Positions 8,285-16,700 of a stretch of 64,000 nucleotides of DNA are shown here, piece after piece; position 1 is the first letter of the stretch, and each line of letters begins with the position of its first letter. This DNA comes from an uncultured Alphaproteobacteria bacterium. Lineage in GTDB: Bacteria > Pseudomonadota > Alphaproteobacteria > Paracaedibacterales > CAITNM01. The stretch lies in NCBI GenBank assembly GCA_903893805.1, contig CAITNM010000001.1:37806-101805 (forward strand). The letters run 5' to 3'. The notes under the pieces are model-generated. The model saw only the letters and a program-made list of their open reading frames with translations. It was not told the DNA's origin and searched no databases. A program made the translations under genes and the position numbers.

Positions 8285-8733
8285 GCTGCACCTTGCGAGA
8301 TTGCTTGTTGTTTCATCTCAATTTTCTGTTTGACTTGCTGTTCCTTGAGTCTGATCCGCTCCAGAAACTGCGCTGCTTTTTGATTAATTGCTTGGATGGT
8401 CTGCTCTTTCCATAGGGTTTTAAGGGTTTCAGCAATATCATGAATTTTTTTTAAAAGCTCAGATGTCTCTAAAGAAAATGTGATGGTTAGGGTGTTTAAC
8501 AATATTGGCAGTGTGCGAATCACTAAGCTCGCTTTAGCTAAGCCTAATACCTGGTGAACCTGTTCCTTTAAGGTGGTGTTGTCTAAACTCCCTGCTTGCT
8601 GTAAAGACCGCAGCTGATCGACAATTGAGTCCATATTTGTGATCACTTGCTTTTCTAAGCCCGTTATTAATTCAGCTATTGATGGATCCCATGCTAGTGT
8701 TGGTGTTGCTGCTGGTGGGAGTGTTTCTTTCAT
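8281..8733 (-). CDS. Last gene of the R-body operon; helical protein of unknown function
   Basis: 150 residues with no recognised domain. The sequence is almost entirely helical: residues 15-50, a hydrophobic middle (VIRTLPILLNTLTITFSL, about 72-89) and a charged coiled-coil-like C-terminus (FLERIRLKEQQVKQKIEMKQ, 123-142). The start lies 2 bases after the stop of the preceding Reb-like gene, so the two are surely co-transcribed. The hydrophobic stretch could insert into membranes or pack against the R-body sheet. A role in assembly or toxin attachment, comparable to the accessory genes rebC/rebD of Caedibacter taeniospiralis, is inference from position only. The 3' end overlaps the converging RuvC-like gene by 4 bases. 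Confidence 0.6.
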   Translation of the reverse strand: MKETLPPAATPTLAWDPSIAELITGLEKQVITNMDSIVDQLRSLQQAGSLDNTTLKEQVHQVLGLAKASLVIRTLPILLNTLTITFSLETSELLKKIHDIAETLKTLWKEQTIQAINQKAAQFLERIRLKEQQVKQKIEMKQQAISQGAA

Positions 8734-8735
8734 GC

Positions 8736-9080
8736 CTAATACGCTTTACTTGGTAAAGGCAGATCCTTTAGTAACCCCTCAACCCCTTGGCTGAGTTTGA
8801 TAAACTCGGTATCTTGAGTGACCTTTACTTTTTGTAAGCCCTCAATCACCGGTAGCCAGGTTGGATCTTTAGTTTTAACAAACTCTTCGGTGGCTTTAGC
8901 TAAAGCAGCACTGTTGATCGCATCAAAATTACGTTGCATGTCTGTGGCATCCTGTAAGGCTAGCGCTAAGGTGTGAGACATGGCTTGACAAGCTTTGCCA
9001 ATCGATTCGCTTTGTAAGGTACTAGCGCCTGTCACCAAATCATTAATAAAGCTAACACTTTCGTCAAATGTCTCTGCCAT
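8736..9080 (-). CDS. Divergent RebB-family-like protein, R-body operon gene 4
   Basis: 114 residues. The central part (AMSHTLALALQDATDMQRNFDAI split over residues 33-55, then AALAKATEEF) keeps the spacing and character of the RebB family core seen in the three preceding genes (MAHSLSLSMQNASSTQQQM...), but the N-terminal DAVTQ motif is replaced by DESVSFINDLVTGAS. A C-terminal extension of about 40 residues (QDTEFIKLSQGVEGLLKDLP) is not found in the others. It may be a capping or lateral-linking R-body subunit. A start at the ATG 9080 follows an AAGAGGAAT SD. It lies 38 bases behind the third reb gene and 2 bases ahead of the fifth operon gene. Confidence 0.65.
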   Translation of the reverse strand: MAETFDESVSFINDLVTGASTLQSESIGKACQAMSHTLALALQDATDMQRNFDAINSAALAKATEEFVKTKDPTWLPVIEGLQKVKVTQDTEFIKLSQGVEGLLKDLPLPSKAY

Positions 9081-9118
9081 GCGGTATTCCTCTTCTTTAA
9101 ACCCTAAACCTTAAATCA

Positions 9119-9334
9119 TTATCCCATAATATTAGCGACAGCTTTAGCAACAATCGCATTACCAATCTGTTGCATCTGCTGTTGCGTCGAACTCGCATTT
9201 TGCATCGATAAGCTTAAGGAATGGGCCATGGTTTGATAAACCACTGATAAGGCCTGAGCCGGTGATTCCCCTAAAACCTTAACATTGGTCTGGGTCACCG
9301 CATCGGTTACTTGTCCATTGACTTTATCATTCAT
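9119..9334 (-). CDS. R-body protein, RebB family (short form)
   Basis: 71 residues, essentially the bare RebB ('killing trait') core: VNGQVTDAVTQTNVKVLGES (residues 5-24), then PAQALSVVYQTMAHSLSLSM and NASSTQQQMQQIGNAIVAKA. The C-terminal extension with VDTAAVADATEK found in the two upstream genes is absent. The ATG at 9334 has a good SD (AAGGA, 7 bases). RebB-family proteins polymerise into the tightly rolled protein ribbon called an R-body, which unrolls when pH falls. A short variant may modulate polymer length or curvature. It is the third gene of the operon. Confidence 0.88.
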   Translation of the reverse strand: MNDKVNGQVTDAVTQTNVKVLGESPAQALSVVYQTMAHSLSLSMQNASSTQQQMQQIGNAIVAKAVANIMG

Positions 9335-9413
9335 GGGCTATTCCTTCACTTAATCACCACACGCAAAAGATAAAGAGAGCGTAAAATCACCCCCTTTATC
9401 TCAAAAAAGCAGA

Positions 9414-9758
9414 TTAGCCAGTAATACGAGTGGGTTGTTCACCAAGCGATTTAATCACGCCTAGTATGTTAGTAAGATCTGCTGGAATATCTGAGCGAGA
9501 TATCTTTTCAGTGGCATCGGCTACTGCTGCTGTATCTACCGCATAAATCAAATTAACCCCTTGGGTGGTTGAGGCTTGGTGAATGATGTTTGATTGTTGC
9601 TGTGCCATCACCGCATTTTGGGCTGAAAATCCTAAGCTGGAAGAAATCATCTGGTAAAGGTTGCCTATCGCTATTGCTGGGGCATCTGCAAGCACCTTCA
9701 CATTAGCTTGGGTGACGGCATCGGTAATTTGCGAATTAACGCTGGTGGGTAGGGCCAT
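9414..9758 (-). CDS. rebB: R-body structural protein, RebB family
   Basis: 114 residues, the length of known R-body subunits. The family core VNSQITDAVTQANVKVLADA is followed by PAIAIGNLYQMISSSLGFS and a Gln-rich helix. A stretch of 41 residues (SAQNAVMAQQQ ... VADATEK) is identical to the product of the gene at 9824-10150, while the DNA differs at many third positions, so the protein has been held constant by selection. The start is the ATG at 9758 with AAAGGAG 7 bases upstream; an upstream TTG in the same frame is less likely. It probably co-assembles with the neighbouring paralogue as RebA/RebB do in Caedibacter taeniospiralis. The symbol is given for the family, not for a proven orthologue. 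Confidence 0.93.
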   Translation of the reverse strand: MALPTSVNSQITDAVTQANVKVLADAPAIAIGNLYQMISSSLGFSAQNAVMAQQQSNIIHQASTTQGVNLIYAVDTAAVADATEKISRSDIPADLTNILGVIKSLGEQPTRITG

Positions 9759-9823
9759 AATCAATCTCCTTTAAAAATTGTTAAATCATCATTGTAAGTC
9801 CACATATGCATGGTCAGGTAATA

Positions 9824-10150
9824 TTAGCTTCTTGTTAATGCCTTAAGCACCCCTAGCATATCGACCATGTCAGAAGGCACATCTGCTCGGGAAACTTTTT
9901 CAGTTGCATCGGCTACTGCTGCTGTATCGACTGCATAGATCAAGTTCACTCCCTGCGTGGTTGAGGCCTGGTGAATGATATTTGATTGTTGCTGTGCCAT
10001 CACTGCATTCTGTGCTGACAGTCCTAAGGATTGCGAGATCATTTGATAGAGGTTGCTGATCGCGATTGCTGGGGCATCTCCCAGGGTTTTGACATTAGCC
10101 TGGGTGACAGCGTCGGTAATTTGCGAATTTAAAGCGGTTTCTAAAGCCAT
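9824..10150 (-). CDS. rebB: R-body structural protein, RebB family (first gene of operon)
   Basis: 108 residues: LNSQITDAVTQANVKTLGDA, PAIAISNLYQMISQSLGLS, then the same 41-residue Gln-rich block as in the next gene, and a short C-terminus (VPSDMVDMLGVLKALTRS). This is the RebB/'killing trait' family, which forms refractile bodies. The ATG at 10150 has a strong SD (AAAAGGAG). It leads the operon, preceded by a spacer of 560 bases that presumably holds the operon promoter; a TTGTCA word around 10217-10222 could be a -35 box, but no convincing -10 pairs with it. Duplication of an ancestral subunit followed by synonymous drift explains the similarity to the next gene. Confidence 0.93.
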   Translation of the reverse strand: MALETALNSQITDAVTQANVKTLGDAPAIAISNLYQMISQSLGLSAQNAVMAQQQSNIIHQASTTQGVNLIYAVDTAAVADATEKVSRADVPSDMVDMLGVLKALTRS

Positions 10151-10712
10151 AAAGTGGTTCTCCTTTTGGGGCTACGGTTGATGATGATTATTGTTAGATC
10201 ATAAAGACTTTACTTTGACAATATTTATTCTTGAATTTAGCTTGAATTTTCTAAATTTTGATCCTAATACTTTTACTTCAAAAAGCATGGGGATAAGGAA
10301 ACCATCTATCTTAATCAACATCTGTGGACCCCTTAACAAAATTGGTATAAAAATACACAATGAAACATCGTATCAAACATTTTGTAAAATATATCGCGCT
10401 CATTTTAGTCACAGTTGGCACTTTATCAGCGATGAGCATTTACATGATTAAAGCAATATTGCGGGGTAAAACCGGATAACAGGCATCGTACCAAATGTTT
10501 GGGCCAACATGGAGCGTAACCTCTAGAAATACCATGCTTATGAGAATTTTAGGGTCAATGTTGATAGGTATTGGGGCAATATCAAAAATCACTGCAATCG
10601 CCCCTGTGGAACCAAAGAACCTATTTCTGTTTAAATGTTAGAATTTGGGGACCTAGGTAATTTTTAGCAAAAACAATATTCCCTATTGGAGGATAAAAGT
10701 TTTTAAATGGTC
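10151..10712. other. Upstream region of the R-body operon, no firm gene
   Basis: A 560-base A/T-rich spacer between the rhodanese-like gene and the reb operon. It must contain the reb promoter unless transcription reads through from the cargo genes upstream. Two short plus-strand ORFs occur: 10360-10479 (39 residues, one membrane helix) and 10534-10641 (35 residues, signal-like start MLMRILGSMLIGIGAIS). Neither has an SD. They may be decayed fragments. Confidence 0.4.
10360..10479 (+). CDS. Possible 39-residue membrane peptide
   Basis: ATG at 10360, TAA at 10477-10479. The product has a basic N-terminus (MKHRIKHFVKY) and one hydrophobic segment (IALILVTVGTLSAMSIYMI), then a short basic tail. 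Such a layout is that of small membrane peptides, including type I toxin peptides, but no SD is visible and no antisense RNA promoter could be identified. It lies antisense to the presumed leader of the R-body operon. Weakly supported. Confidence 0.25.
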   Translation: MKHRIKHFVKYIALILVTVGTLSAMSIYMIKAILRGKTG

Positions 10713-11189
10713 CTACTTCTCAAAAGTATAACCATGCTTTTTCCAGGATTGAGCCCCGCCCTTTATTTCTTTTACTGGGTATCCTAAAGATGCAAATTTT
10801 TTTGCAGCCTTAAGTGACAAATCACATAATAACGCATAGCAGTATACGTAATTAAACCCATTCCTTATTAATCCTGGAAATTCAAGTTGCTTGCCTTCAA
10901 AGTAATCCCATTGATCACATGGTAAGTTAATGGCTCCAGGAATATGGCCAGCGTTATAATCAGCAACTTTTCGAACATCAATAATTGTAAATCTTTGATT
11001 TTTATTTGCAATTACTCCATGAAGATTAACTGGGTAAACTGTGAAATTTAATTCGTTTTCAAAATAATTAGATGCTCTTTCAGTATCTTGGATTTTATTG
11101 GAGAAAGATGATGTATGATGCATGCTTTGCCAACATGCAGACAAAGAAAATACTAGAAAGACCAAGTAACAATGCTTAGAAATTTTCAT
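10713..11189 (-). CDS. Rhodanese-like domain lipoprotein
   Basis: 158 residues from the ATG at 11189, chosen because GGAG lies 7 bases upstream and because it places a lipoprotein signal at the N-terminus (MKISKHCYLVFLVFSLSAC; lipobox LSAC, Cys 19). A longer reading from 11246 would bury it. The rhodanese fold is shown by FTIIDVRKVADYNAGHIPGAINLP (in two parts) and, near the C-terminus, YVYCYALLCDLSLKAAKKFA with the active-site region, then GYPVKEIKGGAQSWKKHGY. Rhodaneses move sulfane sulfur or act as redox/sulfur-sensing domains; here it would sit on the periplasmic face. It is in the cargo block ahead of the R-body operon; a link to R-body function is unknown. Confidence 0.75.
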   Translation of the reverse strand: MKISKHCYLVFLVFSLSACWQSMHHTSSFSNKIQDTERASNYFENELNFTVYPVNLHGVIANKNQRFTIIDVRKVADYNAGHIPGAINLPCDQWDYFEGKQLEFPGLIRNGFNYVYCYALLCDLSLKAAKKFASLGYPVKEIKGGAQSWKKHGYTFEK

Positions 11190-11359
11190 AAGATGTCTCC
11201 AAGAGTTTGCCTTAGGGAGCGGCCATATACAAATCAACTGTTTCATTTTTTGCTCATCCTGCAGACCTCAACACCCCTAGATTTTAGCCATTATTACATG
11301 AACCCAAAAAACCCTATCTCATAACTAGATCATAAACTGAATTATACAAATGGAGCTCA

Positions 11360-11929
11360 CTACTCTACTAATATCAATTTTATACCTTGGTCTACGTGCT
11401 CGAAAGTTACTCTACCAGTAGCGGGGTGTATATAATCTATGCCAAAATAAAACTCAGGATCCACCTCAGCTTTAGAAACAGCTGTATTCTTACACTTTAT
11501 GCGCACCGTTGTGGATGGTCCTCCATAACGAGCACTTACCTGCGGTAGATCTCGCACGCTACCGAATATTAAACTTTTACGAACAGATTCTATGGAATCG
11601 TTTGTGATCCTAGCATTATTAGAAAGATCTAAGGTCATAAGTCGACCCAGTGAACGATTAGTCGCGAGGGTTTCAATAAAATAGTCATCGATATCTTGCC
11701 CAGACAAATCTAATGTATGAACGTGATGAAGATGTGGGGATGATAAAAGAGCCGCTTTTTCATCAACAGTAAGCTTGGTGCTTGACGCTTCTATGCGACA
11801 AACGTTTATCAGAGTTTCAGAACCAAAACCTCCTTCTCTACGCACATCATCATAATCTAAATCTCTCAAAGACGCATGCAATGCCATACTAGCAATTATA
11901 GTAGCCCCAAAAATGGTTATTAATCTCAT
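11360..11929 (-). CDS. Secreted leucine-rich-repeat-like protein
   Basis: 189 residues with a signal peptide (MRLITIFGATIIASMALHA) and at least two LRR-type units: HLHHVHTLDLSGQDIDDYFI and LGRLMTLDLSNNARITNDSI, matching LxxLDLSxNxI. The last third (after about residue 130) has no recognised domain. The ATG overlaps the stop of the preceding gene (ATGA) and has AGGAGA 7 bases upstream, so the two are translationally coupled and probably work together. LRR proteins of symbionts often bind host or partner proteins; here the partner may simply be the upstream gene product. It lies inside the A/T-rich cargo of the prophage. Confidence 0.6.
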   Translation of the reverse strand: MRLITIFGATIIASMALHASLRDLDYDDVRREGGFGSETLINVCRIEASSTKLTVDEKAALLSSPHLHHVHTLDLSGQDIDDYFIETLATNRSLGRLMTLDLSNNARITNDSIESVRKSLIFGSVRDLPQVSARYGGPSTTVRIKCKNTAVSKAEVDPEFYFGIDYIHPATGRVTFEHVDQGIKLILVE

Positions 11930-13146
11930 GACACATCTCCTGTTGTTGCATATGCACTTTGACTTGATACAGTTAACATAACTAGAGGCTGCATTTTCTT
12001 TGCCAACCCATACTGATACAATCGTCCATTAATGTACCACTTTAAATCTTCGTCCATACTATATCCACGAAACATCAATAGCATACATTTTTGTTGGATA
12101 ATACTCATATTAAGAAATTCACACTGGAACGTCGCCTGACAATTCTGACACATACCATAGTTAGAAGCAATCTCAAGTCTAAATCGAGCACCCGACCTAA
12201 CAATCACATCAACAATATGATCGTCCAGCCTACCGGCTAATTCTCTTAGTTCATCATCTTCTTTTTTTATTTTTAACCATTTCGCTTTATAAGCAGCAAT
12301 ATCGTGTAAGCATCTATCGTCAAAACTCAAAAAGGGCCTCACTATTATAGGTGGAGCTTTTCTATGGTCCAAGGAACAAATGAACTGGCGAATAGCTTGT
12401 TCACTATCTGCAAAATTCAGCTGAAAAGATTTACCAAATAAATCGTTCAGATGCCAACTGGTTTCTGCTTTTTGAGTTTTATCAATTAATCGCAAATGAT
12501 GAGCAAGTTGATTAGAAGCCTCATCAAAAACATTCCAACTAAGTGAAGCCCTGCAGCTATCAACTAACTTTGACACTACAGTATGTTTTAATATCACTTC
12601 GCCTAAATAATCTTCGTTTGAAATGCGGGCTTTGAATGCCTTAGCAATGAAGTCTTTTTCTGCACTGGTAAGAGCCTCACGAAATTCCATTATTTCAGCA
12701 ATATTTTCTCTCAAATCACTATCTTCTGCTCGATCTGGATATGGATGCCAATAATCTGCTGCACATATAACACGCCGACCGCCTAATATAGTCCCTAAAG
12801 AACCTAAAAAAGCACTATCTCCACCACTTGCAAATACTGTATTCATACTACAATCAAAAAGAGTAACTTGTTCACCACTTGGCAAAGTCATTTGCAAACG
12901 AAACATCGCAAAATTTGTATGCTTATCAGGGCGCATAGCATGAGCTTGTCGGCTAATATCCCGTAAATCTCTCGCCCTGTGCATATGCCATTCTTCTACA
13001 ACTGCCGTGCTCCCAAATGACCAATTTCTGGCGCTATCGTACGTTCCTGTACAAACTACTACCGGCACGTCTTCCTCAACAGACGCCGCCATCAGATTGA
13101 CAGAGATCAAGCTGTTCCAGATCAATATAAGAAAAAACCACATCAT
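11926..13146 (-). CDS. Secreted protein of unknown function, coupled to LRR gene
   Basis: About 406 residues with a signal peptide (MMWFFLILIWNSLISVNLMAA). The start at 13146 is preferred because AGAGG lies 6 bases upstream; an ATG two codons earlier would put the SD against the start codon. No known domain was recognised. Visible features: nine or more cysteines, a conserved-looking stretch LFDCSMNTVFASGGDSAFLG near residue 97, a CQNCQATFQCEF cluster near 340 (CxxC plus Cys), and a C-terminal TVSSQSAYATTG. The CxxC cluster could bind zinc or form disulfides; a deaminase-type toxin (which would need a nearby HxE) was considered but not supported. It is followed by the LRR gene with a 4-base overlap. 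Confidence 0.55.
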   Translation of the reverse strand: MMWFFLILIWNSLISVNLMAASVEEDVPVVVCTGTYDSARNWSFGSTAVVEEWHMHRARDLRDISRQAHAMRPDKHTNFAMFRLQMTLPSGEQVTLFDCSMNTVFASGGDSAFLGSLGTILGGRRVICAADYWHPYPDRAEDSDLRENIAEIMEFREALTSAEKDFIAKAFKARISNEDYLGEVILKHTVVSKLVDSCRASLSWNVFDEASNQLAHHLRLIDKTQKAETSWHLNDLFGKSFQLNFADSEQAIRQFICSLDHRKAPPIIVRPFLSFDDRCLHDIAAYKAKWLKIKKEDDELRELAGRLDDHIVDVIVRSGARFRLEIASNYGMCQNCQATFQCEFLNMSIIQQKCMLLMFRGYSMDEDLKWYINGRLYQYGLAKKMQPLVMLTVSSQSAYATTGDVS

Positions 13147-13238
13147 TCTCATCCTCTTTATGTTTTACTTTGAACTAAATACGCAAAAAATTGAAAAATA
13201 TTGTGCTGTCATTGTCAATAAATAAAAAAACATAATTA

Positions 13239-13739
13239 TCACTTATTTTCTTCACTATTTAACCCTCTCCAAGTTGAAATATGGTTCCACTTTCCATACA
13301 TCTCACACTCTTTAATGGTATTGGGAATATTTCCATATTTTGACCTCTCTTCAGCAATAACCTCTTTTGCTAATTTGTATTTATCGCAAACCTGCAGGAG
13401 TGCCTCTAGGGCGGCAATCATAAAAATATCGTGAAGTAGGTCAAGATTGCTCTGATCTGCCCATTGCAAAATTTGCATATCGAGTTCGAGAGCAATTGGT
13501 AATTCTCCATCTTTCTTATCTATCCTCTGAAAATCAAGATTTAAATCGTTTTTTGAACCATAACGATAAATTAATCCAATCCATGAAAAAGGTATTTCTT
13601 TTTCCATAAAATTTTTGGATTGTATTAAGTCATCAAGATATTTTTTCACTTCTGATGTTAACTTATCGTTTTTAAGTCGTCCTTTGACTAATGCGACAGA
13701 CCCCACAATTGCAAAGTGGTTTCCAAATTTATTAGGCAT
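13239..13739 (-). CDS. Probable immunity protein for the GIY-YIG-like toxin tip
   Basis: 166 residues, cytoplasmic (no signal), starting MPNKFGNHFAIVG. The ATG at 13739 is one base past the toxin's stop codon (TAA, 13741-13743 on the forward strand) and has AAGGAAA about 9 bases upstream; the same frame stays open further upstream inside the toxin gene but lacks any reason to start there. Features include FSWIGLIYRYGSKNDLNLDF and a helical ELDMQILQWADQSNLDLLHD region followed by ALEALLQVCDKY. Tightly linked small acidic proteins after polymorphic toxins are normally their cognate inhibitors. Base composition is clearly more A/T-rich than the body of the toxin gene, as expected for an exchangeable toxin-immunity cassette. 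The family was not identified. Confidence 0.7.
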   Translation of the reverse strand: MPNKFGNHFAIVGSVALVKGRLKNDKLTSEVKKYLDDLIQSKNFMEKEIPFSWIGLIYRYGSKNDLNLDFQRIDKKDGELPIALELDMQILQWADQSNLDLLHDIFMIAALEALLQVCDKYKLAKEVIAEERSKYGNIPNTIKECEMYGKWNHISTWRGLNSEENK

Positions 13740-13740
13740 T

Positions 13741-16700
13741 TTATCTGTTTCCTTTATTTCCTGGCAATAAATCCTTACCAAACATACTGCGATAACGTTC
13801 AATAGTTGCCGTTTCAGCAGATCTCGCGAAATCTTTAGTTCCAAAAATTTCTCTAATTTCTGTTGTATGTTCTTGACCTGTTTCTTTAAACAATTTTCTT
13901 GCCTGTGCTTCTGCTCGTTTGGATAAACCAAGCCTGTTGACACCCTGCATACTTTCGCCAATTTTATAAATTTGGCCAGTTTCCTTATTTCTTACAACAT
14001 AAACATGTGTATCTCCAACATACTGCCGTGAACAGCCATGTGCTTTTACGATATCCTCCGCCTCAGCGTACCTACCAAACTTTGTGGACGCCTTCCCACC
14101 TTCAAGTCGTAACCGCTCAGCTGCGAAGTGTTCACGGTAATTGAATTGGTCTCTAACATAAGCCTCGATCCTGGCGAAGCGAGACTCTAATCCCGCACAA
14201 ACACTCTTGAGCATAGGATTGCGGGCAACAACTACTGCAACAGCCTCACTCATGGTTTTGCAGGCTACGCCCGCAACTTCAAAGGCGCAACCAGCGGCCA
14301 AGGCAATAATTGAATCTTTAGCGGTGTTAATCCCAAGTTTCTTTAGTGCCACATGAGGCTCATCGGTCTCCAGATCTCGCCAATACTGCGGAGAGGCAGA
14401 CATGATTCCTACCATTAAAGCAATGGCGATCGTCGTTGTGGGATCAAAGTTATGATCTAACGCATTACGCGCTGATGTATTGGATGTTTGTGGATCCATC
14501 CCAATCCCGAATGCCCCCACTGCACTTGCAAACGCTGACCAATTCGAGGTGTTTTGCGCTTGAGCTATGAAATGGTCTTGGATTACTTTGGAGTCTTCCC
14601 CCGGATGATCATGGCGATATTGCTCCACATCAGCCATCTCTGGCTTAAAGCCCTCGGCGATCATTTCAGCCATCACCGCCCCAAAGGCGCCTGATGCAGC
14701 ACCTAGACGCGGATCGGTGTGAGAAATCACCGCAAGACCAGCACCAAGTCCTGCTCCAGTCAATCCATGCAGCGCCTTATGCACCCCATAATTGACAGCC
14801 TCCTTACTGTACAATCCACCAATCTGCCCAGCTCCATAAGATGCGACAGTGTTAACCGCTGCACTCGACATCCCCTGGAGCATCGCTTGTTTAAAATCTT
14901 GTTTGTCGATAGCTACAGAAAGAACTGTATGCACCGCAGCATTAATCGCTGCCTTGGCAGCGTAGTCGGTAAACTCATGCGGGATCACTTTGCCTGCTGC
15001 GTCCAAATCTAAGCCGCTCTTGATCCCTGCCATTCTTCCAATTTTATCTGTTAAACCTGCAGTAGCCATCGCTTTGGCAATATTCAATGCCGTCCCGTTC
15101 TTACCCATCGCCTTGATTGCCCTGGCCGGGTCACCGCCTTGTTCTACCAAGTTCACTGCCGCATCACCACACAACGCCACAAACCCCGCATTGACCATCG
15201 CAGCTTGCGTGCCCACTAATTCAAACGCACCAGCAATTCCTGTCCCTCCTGTGGCTAAGGCTATCCCAAGGCCTGCAGTTAGCTTCACTAGTAACTGCAT
15301 CCCTGCACTCAAGTTCTTCTGGGTCTTAGATGTCGCCTCATGGTGATCAACCCTATCCACATACGCAATCGGGCTATCACTAATCACATGCGCAAAATCC
15401 GCCGAACCCCTTACCCGCTCTATAATCACCTCAGGACTGTGAATGTAGACATTACGCTCAAACCTCGGGTTAACGTGGGTAGTGTGTTTTTCAGTGCTAA
15501 CCTTTGTCTTTGTCCAGATTGACCCATGAGAGGTCGATTGAGCATGAGATTGACTGTGGTTTACACCTGTTGCCATTTCAACTTTAGGTGCAGTAATGTC
15601 GCTTCTCGTTGCGGTATAAGTAGGGGCAACTGCCCTGTATCGTTCTGCAGCTAGGGCAATAAAGGACTCACCGCCCATTGCACATCCCTTAGCTATGGAT
15701 GCAACCGAACTAGAAGCCTCAGTTTTCCTCCTGGCAGCACCAAACCAGGTTTTTTTATGACTTACCGTTTCACTTTGAACGATATGACGATCCTGCACCG
15801 TCGGCTGTTCAATAACGGGAGCCATTAAAACAGCGTTCACTAATGTTGTGCCTTGTTGGTAAATCCCTGTGGCACCATGGATATTAACAATGGAATCTAG
15901 ACTTTCATGGGAAGCCACATGGTGATGGATATCTATCGTTGTGGTCGTCGTGGTTGCTTTTTTTGTGGAATGACGATCCACTCTCTGAGATACTGCAGCG
16001 AGGGCTTCTTCGATTACAGGACCTTCGACAGCCACAATATCTGTTCTGCCCCGTGATTTGGTTTTTGCAGCAGGAAGGCTTACTTGCGTATGCCCTTGAA
16101 TGTTGATGGCCTCATCCGCTTCAGCTGTACTTTGCACCAATTCGTCATAATAGTTTTCACCATCACCATGACGCACAAGCGATGAACCAAATGTCATTGC
16201 CCCTCTGGTTGAGGCCAACTCTATGGTTTTTGCCCTAACATTGGTGAACACACTATTATCACCTTCAGTCACTACAGAAACACCGCCACCAATTGCACGG
16301 AATCCGTCATGTTTTGCTGTATCGGGCACTACCAGTTGGGTGGAGGCGGTAAACATGCCAGCCGCCTCTCGCTCAATTTCCCTGGCATCGATTTGTGCCT
16401 GTTGTTTATCTTCAAGGCGGTGAATGTTTCGGGTAAAATCAAGGAAAACCCCAACAATGCCTGATTCCATTAAATATTGAGGCGTAATCACTTCATTGGA
16501 GAGCACTTCAACTTCCTGTGTTGCATCTCCTGCTGTAATTGTACGTCTATGGGACTGGGTATATTTATGGCCCCTCACCATCTCCGCAAAGGAGGCAGCA
16601 ATATCTTCCATCTTCATTCCAAGCGCACTAACACCTCTGTAAAGCGTAAAGAACTCTGATCCCATCGCGTGGTGCAAGGCCCCGAAGGTGGCCTGTACAT

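Noticed and set aside
10191..10451. 86-codon plus-strand ORF in the R-body operon leader
   Set aside because: No SD, low-complexity Phe/Leu/Asn/Ile translation typical of A/T-rich spacer.
11926..13146. Deaminase-type toxin based on the CQNCQ motif
   Set aside because: A CxxC alone is not enough; no HxE/CxE motif with the right spacing could be found before it.
13740..13961. Long N-terminal extension of the immunity gene (74 extra codons overlapping the toxin)
   Set aside because: A good SD lies just ahead of the ATG at 13739 and the extension only reads the toxin's last codons in another frame.
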